DNA from: Enterococcus ureasiticus
Lineage (GTDB): Bacteria; Bacillota; Bacilli; Lactobacillales; Enterococcaceae
Length of the DNA: 64,000 nt
Assembly: GCF_001730285.1 (NCBI RefSeq)
Contig: NZ_MIJZ01000017.1
Span: forward strand, 41,905 to 105,904
Reading direction: 5' to 3'
The position numbers and the translations under genes are program-made. The first letter of the stretch is position 1. Every line of letters starts with the position of its first letter. Positions 24,600 through 34,213 of the stretch are shown here, in pieces. The notes under the pieces are model-generated. The model was not told the origin of the DNA. It saw only the letters and a list, made by a program, of their open reading frames with translations, and did not search any database.

Positions 24600-24873
24600 C
24601 TATTTCAGAACACTGCTGAAAAAATGATGTGCTTTTAAGATGAGGATCGCGGTTCACACAGAATTTATGTAAATTGTTAAAAAAGAAGTGGGATTTTCTC
24701 TCAATAAATATGTGTTGAAGTAAAAAATAGAAGAAAGTCAGCAACTATTGGAATTTAAACAGTACTATTTGAGCAACTCATTGCTTCTCTTTAATGATGT
24801 GAGTTATTTTATTAAGGTATTTAAAAAATGTGAATATGTGACTTCAAAAAGTTATTGGTATGAAAAAAATTAA
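24600..24873 (+). pseudogene. Remnant of an AraC-family regulator C-terminus
   Basis: One plus-strand frame reads IVKKEVGFSLNKYVLK, a stop, KIEESQQLLEFKQYYLSNSL then LLFNDVSYFIKVFKKCEYVT and SKSYWYEKN before TAA at 24871. This matches the double helix-turn-helix domain of AraC proteins (consensus xxGFxDxSYFxKxFKKxxGxTPxxYR). At least three in-frame stops interrupt it and no effector domain is seen upstream. It is a dead fragment; it may once have regulated the neighbouring gene. Confidence 0.7.
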
Positions 24874-24913
24874 GGCGGATCATCATGGTTTTAAGCATGA
24901 ATTGATACCTGTT

Positions 24914-24953
24914 AATAAGTAGGGTATGTTTGATTTTATATATCCTACTTATT
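24914..24953. repeat. Inverted repeat
   Basis: 24914-24923 (AATAAGTAGG) and 24944-24953 (CCTACTTATT) are perfect ten-base arms with a 20-base loop. It lies between the AraC remnant and the rpsI terminator and has no T-run. The function is unknown. Confidence 0.4.
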
Positions 24954-24961
24954 ACCGTTGC

Positions 24962-24998
24962 AAAAAAAAGTCACTTTCCAAAACCTGGAAAGTGACTT
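24962..24998 (-). terminator. Terminator of the rplM-rpsI operon
   Basis: AAGTCACTTTCC and GGAAAGTGACTT form a long GC-containing stem, followed on the minus strand by TTTTTTT. It is 20 bases past the rpsI stop. Confidence 0.85.
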
Positions 24999-25017
24999 AA
25001 ACATTGATATAATAATA

Positions 25018-25410
25018 TTAACGTTTTGAGAATTGTGAAGCTTTACGGGCTTTTTTAAGACCTGGTTTTTTACGTTCTACCATACGGGCATCACGAGTAA
25101 GAAGTCCAGCGCGTTTTAAAGCAGCACGAAAATCAGGATCTACTTCTAATAATGCACGAGCGATTCCGTGACGGATCGCACCTGATTGACCAGAGTAGCC
25201 TCCACCATTAACGTTTACCATTACATCATAAGCGCCTTTAGTTTCAGTTACACCAAATGGTTGGTTGATAACTTCACGCAAGTCAGCGTGTGGAATATAT
25301 TCTTCAACATCTTTTTTATTTACAGTAATTTTACCAGTACCAGGTACTAAACGTACGCGGGCAACTGCATTTTTACGACGGCCAGTGCCGATATATTGTA
25401 CTTGAGCCAA
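25018..25410 (-). CDS. rpsI: 30S ribosomal protein S9
   Basis: A 130-residue small-subunit protein, the normal length. The start [20 protein letters not shown], the central NPFG-like motif ([12 protein letters not shown]), [19 protein letters not shown] and the C-terminal basic tail ending QFSKR are diagnostic. The tail reaches the P-site tRNA. It follows rplM by 13 bases in the conserved L13-S9 operon and is followed by a strong terminator. Confidence 0.98.
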   Translation of the reverse strand: MAQVQYIGTGRRKNAVARVRLVPGTGKITVNKKDVEEYIPHADLREVINQPFGVTETKGAYDVMVNVNGGGYSGQSGAIRHGIARALLEVDPDFRAALKRAGLLTRDARMVERKKPGLKKARKASQFSKR

Positions 25411-25423
25411 TGAATTTCCCTCC

Positions 25424-25867
25424 TTAAATTAGGTTAGTAATATCTAATACTTCTGGTTGTTGTGCAGCATGTGGATGCTCAGCTCCACCGTATACGTTCA
25501 ACTTAGTAAATTGTTTACGGCCTAAAGTGTTTTTAGGAAGCATACCTTTTACAGAAGTTTCGATTAAACGACGAGAGTTTTTATCGCGTAATTCACCAGC
25601 AGTAACAGATTTTAACCCACCTGGGTATTGGCTGTGACGGTAGTAAATTTTATCACTTGCTTTGTTACCAGTTAATTTGATTTTATCAGCATTAATTACA
25701 ATTACGAAATCTCCAGTATCCACATGTGGTGTGAATGTTGGTTTATTTTTTCCACGTAAGATAGAAGCAACTACAGTTGATAGACGTCCCATTGGGATAT
25801 CTGTTGCATCTACTACATACCATTTACGTTCTACTTCGCCAGATTTGGCCATATATGTTGTACGCAC
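25424..25867 (-). CDS. rplM: 50S ribosomal protein L13
   Basis: A 147-residue large-subunit protein. Diagnostic segments are [51 protein letters not shown] and [11 protein letters not shown] place the start at GTG 25867 (read as MRTTYMAK), because GGAGG lies 8 bases upstream and the length then equals that of other enterococcal L13 proteins. An open frame continues to 25981, but it runs through the leader RNA. L13 and S9 are co-transcribed. Confidence 0.96.
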   Translation of the reverse strand: MRTTYMAKSGEVERKWYVVDATDIPMGRLSTVVASILRGKNKPTFTPHVDTGDFVIVINADKIKLTGNKASDKIYYRHSQYPGGLKSVTAGELRDKNSRRLIETSVKGMLPKNTLGRKQFTKLNVYGGAEHPHAAQQPEVLDITNLI

Positions 25868-25874
25868 GATTCTT

Positions 25875-25981
25875 TCCTCCAATTTTCTATTCGATGTTTG
25901 ACATTCACTTGAGTTTCCGGGGCTCATTGTGGGGCAAACAATACCATTTAACATGATACCTTCTATCGCTAGCAAAGTCAA
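25875..25981 (-). promoter_or_regulatory. rplM promoter and probable L13 leader RNA
   Basis: On the minus strand TTGACT (complement of 25976-25981) and TATCAT (complement of 25953-25958) are 17 bases apart. The transcript then has a structured leader in which GTTTG and CAAAC enclose a CCCCACAATGAGCCCCGG region just before the ribosome-binding site. The position and look fit the Firmicutes L13 leader, thought to mediate autoregulation by L13. I cannot test the covariance model here. Confidence 0.55.
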
Positions 25982-26076
25982 TGAATTTCTGAGGTTTTCC
26001 GCTATTTTTCTTCTTATTTTTTCTGATCAAAAAAATAACTTCTACTATAAAAATGGAAAAGACCAAAATATGCGTA

Positions 26077-26150
26077 ATGTATATTACGTGATTCCAAAAA
26101 ACAAAAATGTATATTATTCCCGAAATATTTATTTTTATGTATATTTATTT
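26077..26150 (+). promoter_or_regulatory. Three phased ArgR-box-like repeats upstream of argG
   Basis: ATGTATATT occurs at 26077, 26107 and 26137, exactly 30 bases apart, just upstream of the argG promoter. The first is part of an inverted repeat (CGTAATGTATATTACG). Such AT-rich TGTATA-type boxes resemble ARG operators of low-GC Gram-positives, which bind ArgR/AhrC hexamers. Phasing on one face of the helix supports cooperative binding (inference). Confidence 0.55.
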
Positions 26151-26160
26151 ACAAAAAGTG

Positions 26161-26189
26161 TTGATTTTTGTATTTTCAAGTGATATGAT
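26161..26189 (+). promoter_or_regulatory. argG promoter
   Basis: TTGATT at 26161-26166 and TATGAT at 26184-26189 are separated by 17 bases, about 45 bases before the argG start codon. Confidence 0.7.
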
Positions 26190-26233
26190 GAGAACAATCA
26201 AAAAAGACAATTAGAAAATAAGGAGTGTTACTC

Positions 26234-27439
26234 ATGAAAGAAAAAGTTGTTTTAGCCTACTCTGGCGGATTAGATACTTCCGTTGCTGTTAAATGGTTAG
26301 TTGACGAAGGATATGATGTGATTGCTTGCTGCTTAGATGTCGGTGAAAAGAAAGATTTAGATTTCATCAAAAATAAAGCATTAGAAGTTGGTGCCTCTGC
26401 TTCATATACCATTGATGCTAAAGAGGAATTTGCGCAAGAATTTGCCTTGATTGCTTTACAAGGCCATACCTTCTATGAACAATCTTATCCGTTAGTTTCC
26501 GCTTTATCTCGCCCTCTGATTGCTAAAAAATTAGTAGAATTAGCACACGAGACTGGAGCGACAACGATTGCCCACGGGTGTACAGGAAAAGGGAATGATC
26601 AAGTACGTTTTGAAGTAGCGATCAATGCCCTTGCACCCGAGCTCAGCGTGATTGCTCCAGTTCGTGAATGGAAATGGTCACGTGAAGAAGAAATCAATTA
26701 TGCAAAAGAAAAAGGCGTACCAGTCCCTGCCGATTTAGATAATCCTTATTCTGTCGACCAAAATCTTTGGGGCCGCGCCAATGAATGCGGCATTTTAGAA
26801 GATCCTTGGGCAACTCCGCCAGAAGGCGCTTATGAATTAACAGCTAGCTTAGAGAACACGCCTGATGAAGCAGATATTATTGAGTTAACTTTCGTAGAGG
26901 GTGTACCTACAGCTATCAACGGCAAAGAAATGCTGTTATCCGATTTAATTTTGGACTTGAATGATTTAGCTGGTAAACATGGTATTGGTCGAATCGATCA
27001 TGTAGAAAACCGTTTAGTGGGGATCAAGTCACGGGAAGTTTATGAATGTCCAGCAGCAATCACGTTGATGACCGCTCATAAAGAACTAGAGGATTTAACT
27101 TTCGTTCGGGAAGTAGCACACTTCAAACCAATCATCGAAAATCAACTATCTCAAATTATTTATGATGGTCTATGGTTCAATCCGTTAACTGACGCGCTGA
27201 TTGCTTTCTTAAAATCTACGCAAAAATATGTAAACGGTGTGGTTCGGGTAAAACTCTTTAAAGGTCATGCCATTGTTGAAGGACGTAAATCAGCGAATAG
27301 TCTATATAACGAAAACTTAGCGACTTACACGTCTGCTGATACTTTTGATCAAGATGCAGCCGTGGGTTTCATCAAGCTCTGGGGACTTCCTACCAAAGTC
27401 AATGCAGAAGTTCAAGCTACATTAAACAAAAATAATTAG
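26234..27439 (+). CDS. argG: Argininosuccinate synthase
   Basis: A 401-residue enzyme joining citrulline and aspartate with ATP to argininosuccinate, the penultimate step of arginine biosynthesis. The N-terminal PP-loop is [26 protein letters not shown] carries the substrate and nucleotide residues, and [11 protein letters not shown] and [16 protein letters not shown] are characteristic. I start at ATG 26234, with AAGGAG 9 bases upstream; a GTG three codons earlier lies inside the ribosome-binding region. argH follows 123 bases later beyond a terminator, so readthrough or a second promoter is needed. The upstream boxes suggest arginine repression. Confidence 0.97.
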   Translation: MKEKVVLAYSGGLDTSVAVKWLVDEGYDVIACCLDVGEKKDLDFIKNKALEVGASASYTIDAKEEFAQEFALIALQGHTFYEQSYPLVSALSRPLIAKKLVELAHETGATTIAHGCTGKGNDQVRFEVAINALAPELSVIAPVREWKWSREEEINYAKEKGVPVPADLDNPYSVDQNLWGRANECGILEDPWATPPEGAYELTASLENTPDEADIIELTFVEGVPTAINGKEMLLSDLILDLNDLAGKHGIGRIDHVENRLVGIKSREVYECPAAITLMTAHKELEDLTFVREVAHFKPIIENQLSQIIYDGLWFNPLTDALIAFLKSTQKYVNGVVRVKLFKGHAIVEGRKSANSLYNENLATYTSADTFDQDAAVGFIKLWGLPTKVNAEVQATLNKNN

Positions 27440-27487
27440 TAATGATTTTATTTTTATCTATCTCCTATAAACAATTGATAAGTAAAC

Positions 27488-27526
27488 AGGTTATCTACAT
27501 CCAGAAGTAGATGACCTCTTTCTTTT
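27488..27526 (+). terminator. Terminator or attenuator between argG and argH
   Basis: AGGTTATCTAC (27488-27498) pairs with GTAGATGACCT (27507-27517), including one wobble pair, followed by a T-rich tract. An ArgR-box-like stretch (AATGAATAATAATACAT) follows just before argH, so argH may have its own regulated promoter. Confidence 0.65.
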
Positions 27527-27562
27527 CAGAATGAATAATAATACATAAATGAGGTGTGCATA

Positions 27563-28948
27563 ATGGAAAAATTATGGGGCGGACGTTTTGAAGGGAAAAG
27601 CGAAGCATGGATAGATGCCTTTGGGGCTTCGATTCCTTTCGATCAAAAGTTAGCCAAACAAGATATTATTGGAAGCTTAGCTCATGTAAAAATGTTAGCT
27701 AAGACAGGAATTTTAACGGAAACAGAAGCTGATAAAATCACTATCGGGCTTAATACCATTCAAAAAAAGTTAATCGCAGGTGAGCTTGAATTTAGTATAG
27801 AAAATGAAGATATCCATCTAAACATTGAAAAACATCTGCATGATGAAATTGGCCCTGTTGCTGGAAAATTGCATACAGGCCGTAGTAGAAATGATCAAGT
27901 TGCTACAGACATGCATCTCTACTTAAAGGAAATCGTTCAAGAAGTTATCGAAAAGATCCACTTATTTCGCCAAGTTTTAGTTCATAAAGCTGAAGAAAAT
28001 ATTGAGACTATTATGCCTGGCTACACTCACTTACAACATGCGCAACCTATTTCCTTTGCTCATCATATGATGGCTTATTACGGTATGCTGACACGAGATC
28101 AAGAACGATTTTCAGAAAGTTTGAAGCGAATCGATATTTCCCCATTGGGCTGTGCGGCCCTTGCTGGCACTACTTTTCCAATAGATCGTGCCTATTCAGC
28201 TGAGCTGCTAGGCTTTTCTTCAATCTATGAAAATAGTCTAGACGGTGTGAGCGATCGAGACTTCATTCTAGAATTCCTTAGCAATAGTTCTATTTTAATG
28301 ATGCATCTTTCTCGTTTTTGCGAAGAAATCATCTTATGGTGCAGCCACGAATTTCAATTTATTGAATTGACCGATACTTTTTCTACAGGTAGCTCAATCA
28401 TGCCTCAAAAAAAGAACCCAGATATGGCAGAATTGATTCGTGGGAAGTCTGGTCGCGTATATGGCAATTTATTCAGCCTCTTAACCGTTTTAAAAGGTTT
28501 ACCATTAGCTTATAACAAAGACCTGCAAGAAGACAAAGAGGGCATGTTTGATACGTCTCATACGATATTAACTAGTTTAGAGATTATGGCAGGTATGGTT
28601 GAAACAATGACACTAAATCAAGAAATCATGGAAAAATCAACAGAAAAAGATTTTTCAAATGCAACGGAGCTAGCAGACTACCTTGCAAGCAAGGGAATGC
28701 CCTTCAGACAAGCGCACGAAATTGTTGGAAAATTAGTATTACAATGTACGAAACAAGGGATTTATTTGCAAGATGTCCAATTAGAAGACTACCAAACTAT
28801 TACACCGTTGATTGAAGCAGACATCTATCAAACCCTAGCCTCAAAAACAGCAATCGAACGGCGACATTCGTATGGTGGGACCGGATTTGATCAAGTGAAA
28901 GCAGCAATTGAGCGTAGTAAACTAAAACTAGAAAGCAAAGCAAACTAA
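27563..28948 (+). CDS. argH: Argininosuccinate lyase
   Basis: A 461-residue fumarase/aspartase-superfamily enzyme that splits argininosuccinate into arginine and fumarate. The sequence shows KLWGGRFEG at the start, [20 protein letters not shown] and [17 protein letters not shown]. The flexible signature loop [16 protein letters not shown] holds the catalytic Ser. The start is the ATG at 27563, with GAGGTG 6 bases upstream. The length is normal. It completes the citrulline-to-arginine branch with argG; no other arginine genes are in the window. Confidence 0.97.
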   Translation: MEKLWGGRFEGKSEAWIDAFGASIPFDQKLAKQDIIGSLAHVKMLAKTGILTETEADKITIGLNTIQKKLIAGELEFSIENEDIHLNIEKHLHDEIGPVAGKLHTGRSRNDQVATDMHLYLKEIVQEVIEKIHLFRQVLVHKAEENIETIMPGYTHLQHAQPISFAHHMMAYYGMLTRDQERFSESLKRIDISPLGCAALAGTTFPIDRAYSAELLGFSSIYENSLDGVSDRDFILEFLSNSSILMMHLSRFCEEIILWCSHEFQFIELTDTFSTGSSIMPQKKNPDMAELIRGKSGRVYGNLFSLLTVLKGLPLAYNKDLQEDKEGMFDTSHTILTSLEIMAGMVETMTLNQEIMEKSTEKDFSNATELADYLASKGMPFRQAHEIVGKLVLQCTKQGIYLQDVQLEDYQTITPLIEADIYQTLASKTAIERRHSYGGTGFDQVKAAIERSKLKLESKAN

Positions 28949-28950
28949 AA

Positions 28951-28990
28951 AAAGCTTATGGAAGATAGTAAACCATCTTCCATAAGCTTT
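28951..28990. terminator. Bidirectional terminator between argH and dps
   Basis: AAAGCTTATGGAAGAT (28951-28966) and ATCTTCCATAAGCTTT (28975-28990) form a perfect 16-bp stem with A and T tracts outside. It can end transcripts from both converging genes. Confidence 0.8.
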
Positions 28991-29003
28991 CAAATTCTGT
29001 TGG

Positions 29004-29492
29004 TTAACGAGTTTTTGCACGTGAATCTGCATCAATACCAGGTGCTTTCCCCAGTTTTGCTTGCAACATCCAAATATTTTTCTCGATATCTGTTTTGTTT
29101 GCAATAAAGATATCTTGTGTAGAATCGTCGCCTTCTTCACCAGACACTTCAATTCCTTTTTGATATAAATCTGCTAAATAGCGGTAGCCTTCTACTAATT
29201 TTTCCATACGTTCAGGAATTGTACGTTCGTATGTGCCGATTTCATCTTCAATACCAGTATGGTCAGCAAATTCTTGTAATGTTGAGTAAGGTGCGCCGTC
29301 TAGTGTAATCAAACGTTCAGAAATAACGTCTAATTGGTCATTGATTTGGTCCATATATTCGTCCATTTTAGGGTGCAATGTCAAGAATTCTGGGCCACGC
29401 ATATACCAGTGTGTTTGGTGGATTACCACTGAAAACTGGCTTAGATCCGCAACTAGTTGGTTTAATACTTCTTTAGTTTGTTCAAATTTCAT
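29004..29492 (-). CDS. dps: Dps-family iron-binding, DNA-protecting ferritin-like protein
   Basis: A 162-residue four-helix protein that forms dodecamers, oxidises Fe(II) with peroxide and stores the iron. The inter-subunit ferroxidase ligands are in HQTHWYMRGPEFLTLHPKMD (His and His/Asp) and the partner helix has LDVISERLITLDGAPYSTL. The length fits Gram-positive Dps/Dpr. AGGAGG is present upstream of the ATG. A PerR-box-like sequence lies about 100 bases upstream, consistent with peroxide control. Confidence 0.93.
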   Translation of the reverse strand: MKFEQTKEVLNQLVADLSQFSVVIHQTHWYMRGPEFLTLHPKMDEYMDQINDQLDVISERLITLDGAPYSTLQEFADHTGIEDEIGTYERTIPERMEKLVEGYRYLADLYQKGIEVSGEEGDDSTQDIFIANKTDIEKNIWMLQAKLGKAPGIDADSRAKTR

Positions 29493-29588
29493 TATACATC
29501 ATCCTCCTAAATTTTTATCTACACTTAATTGTAGTACGAAACGGTGAAAAAGTACACTAAAATCTTCATTTTTAAAACATTTCTCATT

Positions 29589-29603
29589 TAATAATAATTA
29601 TAA
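29589..29603 (-). promoter_or_regulatory. Candidate PerR/Fur-type box upstream of dps
   Basis: The minus-strand sequence TTATAATTATTATTA differs at one position from the PerR consensus TTATAATNATTATAA. dps genes of Firmicutes are commonly PerR-repressed. It is about 97 bases before the start codon, rather far, so the call is tentative. Confidence 0.4.
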
Positions 29604-29612
29604 ACTGAATCG

Positions 29613-30350
29613 TTAATTACTATTAGGTATTGATACCGTGTCCAATGAATCGATAATCTCTTTAGCAACTTCATTTAATGCTTCTTGCAATTCTTTATTC
29701 ATCGTATCTGTATCTTTTGAACCAGAAATGAATGCCATAAACAAATTAGATACAGCAGTTTTTTGATTATCCGGCACAAACCACTTTCCTTTTTCTTTCT
29801 CTAAATGTAATTTCATTTCAACTGGATCTGTTTTGATTTTAATCGATTTGACCCGCTCTTCTAAAATAGAAAACGTCGCATCCAATGTTTTTTGCTCATC
29901 CTTGGCTATTTCAGGTTCAGCTAAGGTCTCTTTTACCAGCTGCCTTGTCATCTCCTGCATCGCACTCACTAAGTCCAATCCAGTTACATAATAAGAAATT
30001 GTTGCACCAGTTTTTGTTTCATCTATTTGAACGATTTTATAGGTTGCTTTTTCTCTTGCTTGCTGTAAAAGTTCGTTTGTTAACTGATCTGCTTCTTTTT
30101 CCGGAACCTTTGCTCCTGTAGAGGATAATCCTTTGGCAAAATTTTCTTCGAAAGTTTTACTATTTTCATCTAGTTCTTTACCAACTCGTTCACCATCACG
30201 AAACTCTTTGGCAAACTTACTCTCTTCTTTTTGATAAACTAAACGATCAACGAACAACGTTCCAGCATCTTCTGCTGAGATCCCTTTAGATCCACAACTT
30301 GTCAGAAAAATTCCCGCTAAAAGCAAAGAGATGATCCATAACTTCTTCAT
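29613..30350 (-). CDS. Lipoprotein with DUF5105-like domain
   Basis: A 245-residue lipoprotein. The signal peptide MKKLWIISLLLAGIFLTSC has its lipobox Cys at about residue 19. The mature part is helical and highly charged with no enzymatic motif. The length and helical charge pattern resemble enterococcal and streptococcal DUF5105 lipoproteins. It has its own ribosome-binding site. Its function is unknown and its neighbours (dps, a sugar kinase) do not suggest one. Confidence is high for the lipoprotein and moderate for the domain. Confidence 0.8.
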   Translation of the reverse strand: MKKLWIISLLLAGIFLTSCGSKGISAEDAGTLFVDRLVYQKEESKFAKEFRDGERVGKELDENSKTFEENFAKGLSSTGAKVPEKEADQLTNELLQQAREKATYKIVQIDETKTGATISYYVTGLDLVSAMQEMTRQLVKETLAEPEIAKDEQKTLDATFSILEERVKSIKIKTDPVEMKLHLEKEKGKWFVPDNQKTAVSNLFMAFISGSKDTDTMNKELQEALNEVAKEIIDSLDTVSIPNSN

Positions 30351-30411
30351 TTCCTTTCCTCCGTTCTCTTACTACTAGTAAAGCAAGTTCAGCCCTATTT
30401 GTCAAAAAAAT

Positions 30412-31941
30412 TTATTCTAAATCTGCTCTTAATTTCGCTAGCTGGTGATAACTGGCAGATATTTGCTGCTGAGTTGTTATAAATAGTGGGTAAATCTGTT
30501 GATAAACTTCATAGTTCTCACTATTAGGTTCCACTATTTCATAAATCTCAACTTGTTCACAAGCTGTTTTCAAATCTGAAATTATACCTAGACTTTGCCA
30601 GCCTAATAAGACAGCCCCCAAAGCTGAAGCCTCAATACTTTCAGTTAACGAAAGCTTATAGCCAAAAACATCCGCCATCACTTTTTTAAAAACCTCTGAA
30701 TCAGCAAAACCGCCTGTTGCTCGAATTTCTTTCACTGATCCGCCTAATTCTTCTAATTCTGTTAAAATACGCTTCAAATTCAAACAAATTCCTTCAACCA
30801 CAGCACGCATCATTAATTTGTCGTCATGATTTCTCTTTAAACCAATGAAGCTACCTGTTGCTTCTGCATTCCACAATGGTGCGCGCTCTCCAAGTAAATA
30901 CGGATGAAACAGCAACCCCTTAGCTCCAGCTGGCGTTCCTTTTACTAGCGCCATTACCTCATCATAAGGCTTTTCTCCAGCTTTACGTGCTTCGGTTTGA
31001 ACTTCTTTCAATAAATTTTCACAAGCCCAATCGAAAATTCCAGCTCCATTACTTGTCGCGCCCCCAATAACCCAATGATTTTCATCTAGAACACAACAAA
31101 AGGTTTCTGCTTGTGGATGAGTACAAGGCCGATCAACAATATAACGTAAAGCCCCACTTGTTCCAACCGTCAATGTAGCCGTTCCTTTTGCCATTGCACC
31201 CAAGCCTAAATTGGATAATGGTCCATCTGCTCCGCCCAACACAAAAACTGTTTTTGCAGACAAGCCCAATTGCTCTAACCATTCAGCACTTAAACCCATT
31301 AATTGGTGAGTCGGTCTAACCAACAATGGCAACTGTTCAGTTGTGATCCCCATCTCCGATAAAGCCTGCCGATCCCAAATAAGATCATGAATATTTAAAA
31401 ATCCAGTCCCAGAAGCTGTGCTGATATCCGTGATATATTGGTCGAATAATCGATAAAATACATACTCTTTCATCCCAATGAATTTCTCTGCTTGCTTGTA
31501 AATTTCCGGAAATTCTTCTTTTAGCCAACGAATTTTATGAAAAGGCGTCATAGGATGCATCGGTAATCCTGTATTTTGATACATCGTTTTTCCTAAAGCT
31601 GTATCTTTTAACTCTTCCGCATATTTTTCTGCACGGTTATCCGCCCAAGTGATCACCCGAGTCAGTGGTTGATTATTTTTATCCATGACAATCAACCCAT
31701 GCATCGCCGTAGAAAAAGATATCAGCGAAATTTCATGCAGATGCACTGCACTTACCACTTGCTCGATACACGTAATAACTGCTTGAAAAATCTGCTCCAC
31801 ATCTTGTTCTGCCATACCTTCTGTTTCCTGAATGAGTGAATACCGAACGTATGCCGATGTCTGAACCTTTCCATCCTCACTAAAAGCGACAGCCTTTGTC
31901 TGCGTTGTACCAATATCCACACCAATTGCTATTTTTTCCAT
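30412..31941 (-). CDS. FGGY-family carbohydrate kinase, probable gluconokinase
   Basis: A 509-residue sugar kinase. The N-terminal phosphate-binding loop is IGVDIGTTQTKAVAFSEDGK. The substrate region holds MHGLIVMDKNNQPLTRVITW with ADNRAE. The second ATP domain has GTSGALRYIVDRPC and the adenosine loop ATGGFADSEVFKKVMADVFG. The AEQDVEQIFQAV segment is close to Bacillus gluconate kinase GntK, so gluconate is my preferred substrate; xylulose is the alternative. No transporter or regulator for gluconate is adjacent, and the gene seems to be transcribed alone. Confidence 0.8.
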   Translation of the reverse strand: MEKIAIGVDIGTTQTKAVAFSEDGKVQTSAYVRYSLIQETEGMAEQDVEQIFQAVITCIEQVVSAVHLHEISLISFSTAMHGLIVMDKNNQPLTRVITWADNRAEKYAEELKDTALGKTMYQNTGLPMHPMTPFHKIRWLKEEFPEIYKQAEKFIGMKEYVFYRLFDQYITDISTASGTGFLNIHDLIWDRQALSEMGITTEQLPLLVRPTHQLMGLSAEWLEQLGLSAKTVFVLGGADGPLSNLGLGAMAKGTATLTVGTSGALRYIVDRPCTHPQAETFCCVLDENHWVIGGATSNGAGIFDWACENLLKEVQTEARKAGEKPYDEVMALVKGTPAGAKGLLFHPYLLGERAPLWNAEATGSFIGLKRNHDDKLMMRAVVEGICLNLKRILTELEELGGSVKEIRATGGFADSEVFKKVMADVFGYKLSLTESIEASALGAVLLGWQSLGIISDLKTACEQVEIYEIVEPNSENYEVYQQIYPLFITTQQQISASYHQLAKLRADLE

Positions 31942-32041
31942 CTTCCCGCCTCATTTCTCCCTTTCATTATTCCTAATAAAAAAAGAATTGTCTAGTTAAA
32001 AAAGCGTTTAATTGCGTATTTGTTTATGAAAGGAGATTTTT

Positions 32042-32728
32042 ATGTTAATCATTTATTTTATTTTTGGTAGTGTTATTGGTTCGTTTCTTTGTCTAGTAGC
32101 CGAGCGAATTCCCATCAGAAAATCTATCGTATATCCTGCTTCTCATTGTTCTCATTGCCAGACTAGGTTGGCAGTTTTTGAATTGATTCCGATTATTTCT
32201 ATTATTTTTCTACGTTTTCGTTGTCGTTATTGCGGGATCAAATTATCATCCATTTATTTTTACAGCGAAATAATTTGCGGATTGCTTTGTTTTTTTGTAG
32301 CTTTTAAATCTATTTCCCCGTTGTATTCTCTTTGCTTTTTATTTACAGCAGTTACGTTATCTTTAACAGACATTTTCTATTTAATCGTTGAGCCTAAAAT
32401 TTTCTATCCGTTATCCATTTTATTATGTATCGGGCACATTTATTTGGCTTTACCGATTTTTCTTTTCACAAGCATTATTATTTTCTTTAGCTTACATGCT
32501 TTAAACTATTTCTTGCCTGATTCCATGGGAGGCGGAGATATTCTCCTGTTAACGGTCTGGGGAGCACTCTTAGGCAGTGAATCTCTTATCTTTTTATTGT
32601 TCATTGCCAGCAGTAGTGGCTTACTTTTTCTTTTAGTTTCCCGATATATTTTAAAGAAAAAAATACAACAACTTCCATTTGTACCATTTTTAAGTATCGG
32701 ACTATTTTTTGTGTTTTTATGTAAATAA
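32042..32728 (+). CDS. Prepilin peptidase (type IV leader peptidase family)
   Basis: A 228-residue membrane aspartyl protease/N-methyltransferase. The N-terminal cytoplasmic loop has paired cysteines CSHC and CRYC (zinc-like motif). The catalytic aspartates are expected in LTDIFYLIVEP and the family GxGD motif, here MGGGDI. Seven or eight hydrophobic segments are visible. In Firmicutes this is usually ComC, which matures competence pseudopilins. GGAG precedes the ATG. It is monocistronic with its own terminator; no comG genes are near. Confidence 0.9.
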   Translation: MLIIYFIFGSVIGSFLCLVAERIPIRKSIVYPASHCSHCQTRLAVFELIPIISIIFLRFRCRYCGIKLSSIYFYSEIICGLLCFFVAFKSISPLYSLCFLFTAVTLSLTDIFYLIVEPKIFYPLSILLCIGHIYLALPIFLFTSIIIFFSLHALNYFLPDSMGGGDILLLTVWGALLGSESLIFLLFIASSSGLLFLLVSRYILKKKIQQLPFVPFLSIGLFFVFLCK

Positions 32729-32730
32729 AT

Positions 32731-32769
32731 AACGAGACAAAAGTAACATCTGCTTCTGTCTCGTTTTAT
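32731..32769. terminator. Bidirectional terminator
   Basis: AACGAGACA (32731-32739) pairs with TGTCTCGTT (32757-32765), followed by a T-rich tract. It lies between the converging prepilin-peptidase and msrA genes. Confidence 0.75.
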
Positions 32770-32772
32770 AAG

Positions 32773-33306
32773 TTAATTATCTTTCCAATTTTTCCGAATA
32801 AATCCAGCACGTCCGGAGCCTTCTTTATACAGATTATAGTGTATGCTATGTTTCTTATAATAATCTTGATGATAGTCTTCTGCAGGATAAAACCTTTGGG
32901 CTGGCTCTATTTTGGTCACGATTGGTTGTGTAAAGCGGCCGCTTGCTTGTAATGTAGCTTTCGATTTTTCTGCGATTTCTTTTTGAGTCTCATCTGCATA
33001 AAAAATGACTGGACGATAGGAATCACCCCGATCAGCAAATTGCCCTAGCGCATCAGTTGGATCTGTTTGTTGCCAATAAGTTTCCACCAATTTTTCATAT
33101 GGGATAATCGTAGAGTCATAAGTAATTTCAACTGCTTCTGTGTGTCCTGTCAAACCAGTCGTAACTTGTTCATACGTTGGATTTTCAACATGACCTCCCG
33201 TATATCCAGCGACAACTGAAATGATCCCTGGCTGAGTATCAAAAGGTTTGACCATGCACCAGAAACAGCCGCCAGCAAAAATTGCTTTTTCGTAATTGTG
33301 TTCCAT
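32773..33306 (-). CDS. msrA: Peptide-methionine (S)-S-oxide reductase
   Basis: A 177-residue MsrA that repairs S-epimers of methionine sulfoxide using thioredoxin. The catalytic motif AGGCFWC is at residues 11-17, followed by GYTGG and, further on, [12 protein letters not shown] and YHQDYY. The stand-alone size is normal, with no MsrB fusion. The C-terminus lacks an obvious resolving Cys pair. A ribosome-binding site (AGAGGTG) precedes the ATG. Confidence 0.95.
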   Translation of the reverse strand: MEHNYEKAIFAGGCFWCMVKPFDTQPGIISVVAGYTGGHVENPTYEQVTTGLTGHTEAVEITYDSTIIPYEKLVETYWQQTDPTDALGQFADRGDSYRPVIFYADETQKEIAEKSKATLQASGRFTQPIVTKIEPAQRFYPAEDYHQDYYKKHSIHYNLYKEGSGRAGFIRKNWKDN

Positions 33307-33388
33307 GATTACTTCACCTCTTCTTTTTCCTTATCATAAGCCGAATAAAAAAATAATGATATTGATTTGCCTGTAGCAAAAAAATTCA

Positions 33389-33416
33389 TTGACATGGGAT
33401 GGTTCCCATATGATAA
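33389..33416 (+). promoter_or_regulatory. Promoter with palindrome between -35 and -10
   Basis: TTGACA at 33389-33394 is followed by ATGGGATGGTTCCCAT (33394-33409), an inverted repeat, and by TATGATAAG as the probable -10 region. A repressor bound at the palindrome would occlude RNA polymerase. The spacing to TATGAT is short (14); to TGATAA it is 16. Confidence 0.45.
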
Positions 33417-33421
33417 GTTAA

Positions 33422-34165
<744 letters not shown>

Positions 34166-34171
34166 TTAAAA

Positions 34172-34205
34172 AAAGGCTTGAAATCGATCGATTTCAAGCC
34201 TTTTT
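34172..34205. terminator. Bidirectional terminator between the NagB-like gene and rpoC
   Basis: AAAGGCTTGAAATCGAT pairs with ATCGATTTCAAGCCTTT around a tiny loop, flanked by A and T runs. It serves both converging transcripts, including the end of rpoBC. Confidence 0.88.
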
Positions 34206-34213
34206 CTATTTAA

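Noticed and set aside
24562..24744. 60-codon minus-strand frame near the AraC remnant
   Set aside because: It is the antisense of the decayed AraC helix-turn-helix region; Phe/His-rich low-quality product without a ribosome-binding site.
2000..24900. Integrated mobile element carrying the quorum and thiopeptide loci
   Set aside because: No integrase, transposase, attachment-site repeat or conjugation gene was found; horizontal origin remains possible but unsupported here.
25929..26183. 84-codon plus-strand frame upstream of argG
   Set aside because: It runs antisense to the rplM leader and promoter and into the ArgR-box region, with no ribosome-binding site and a low-complexity product.
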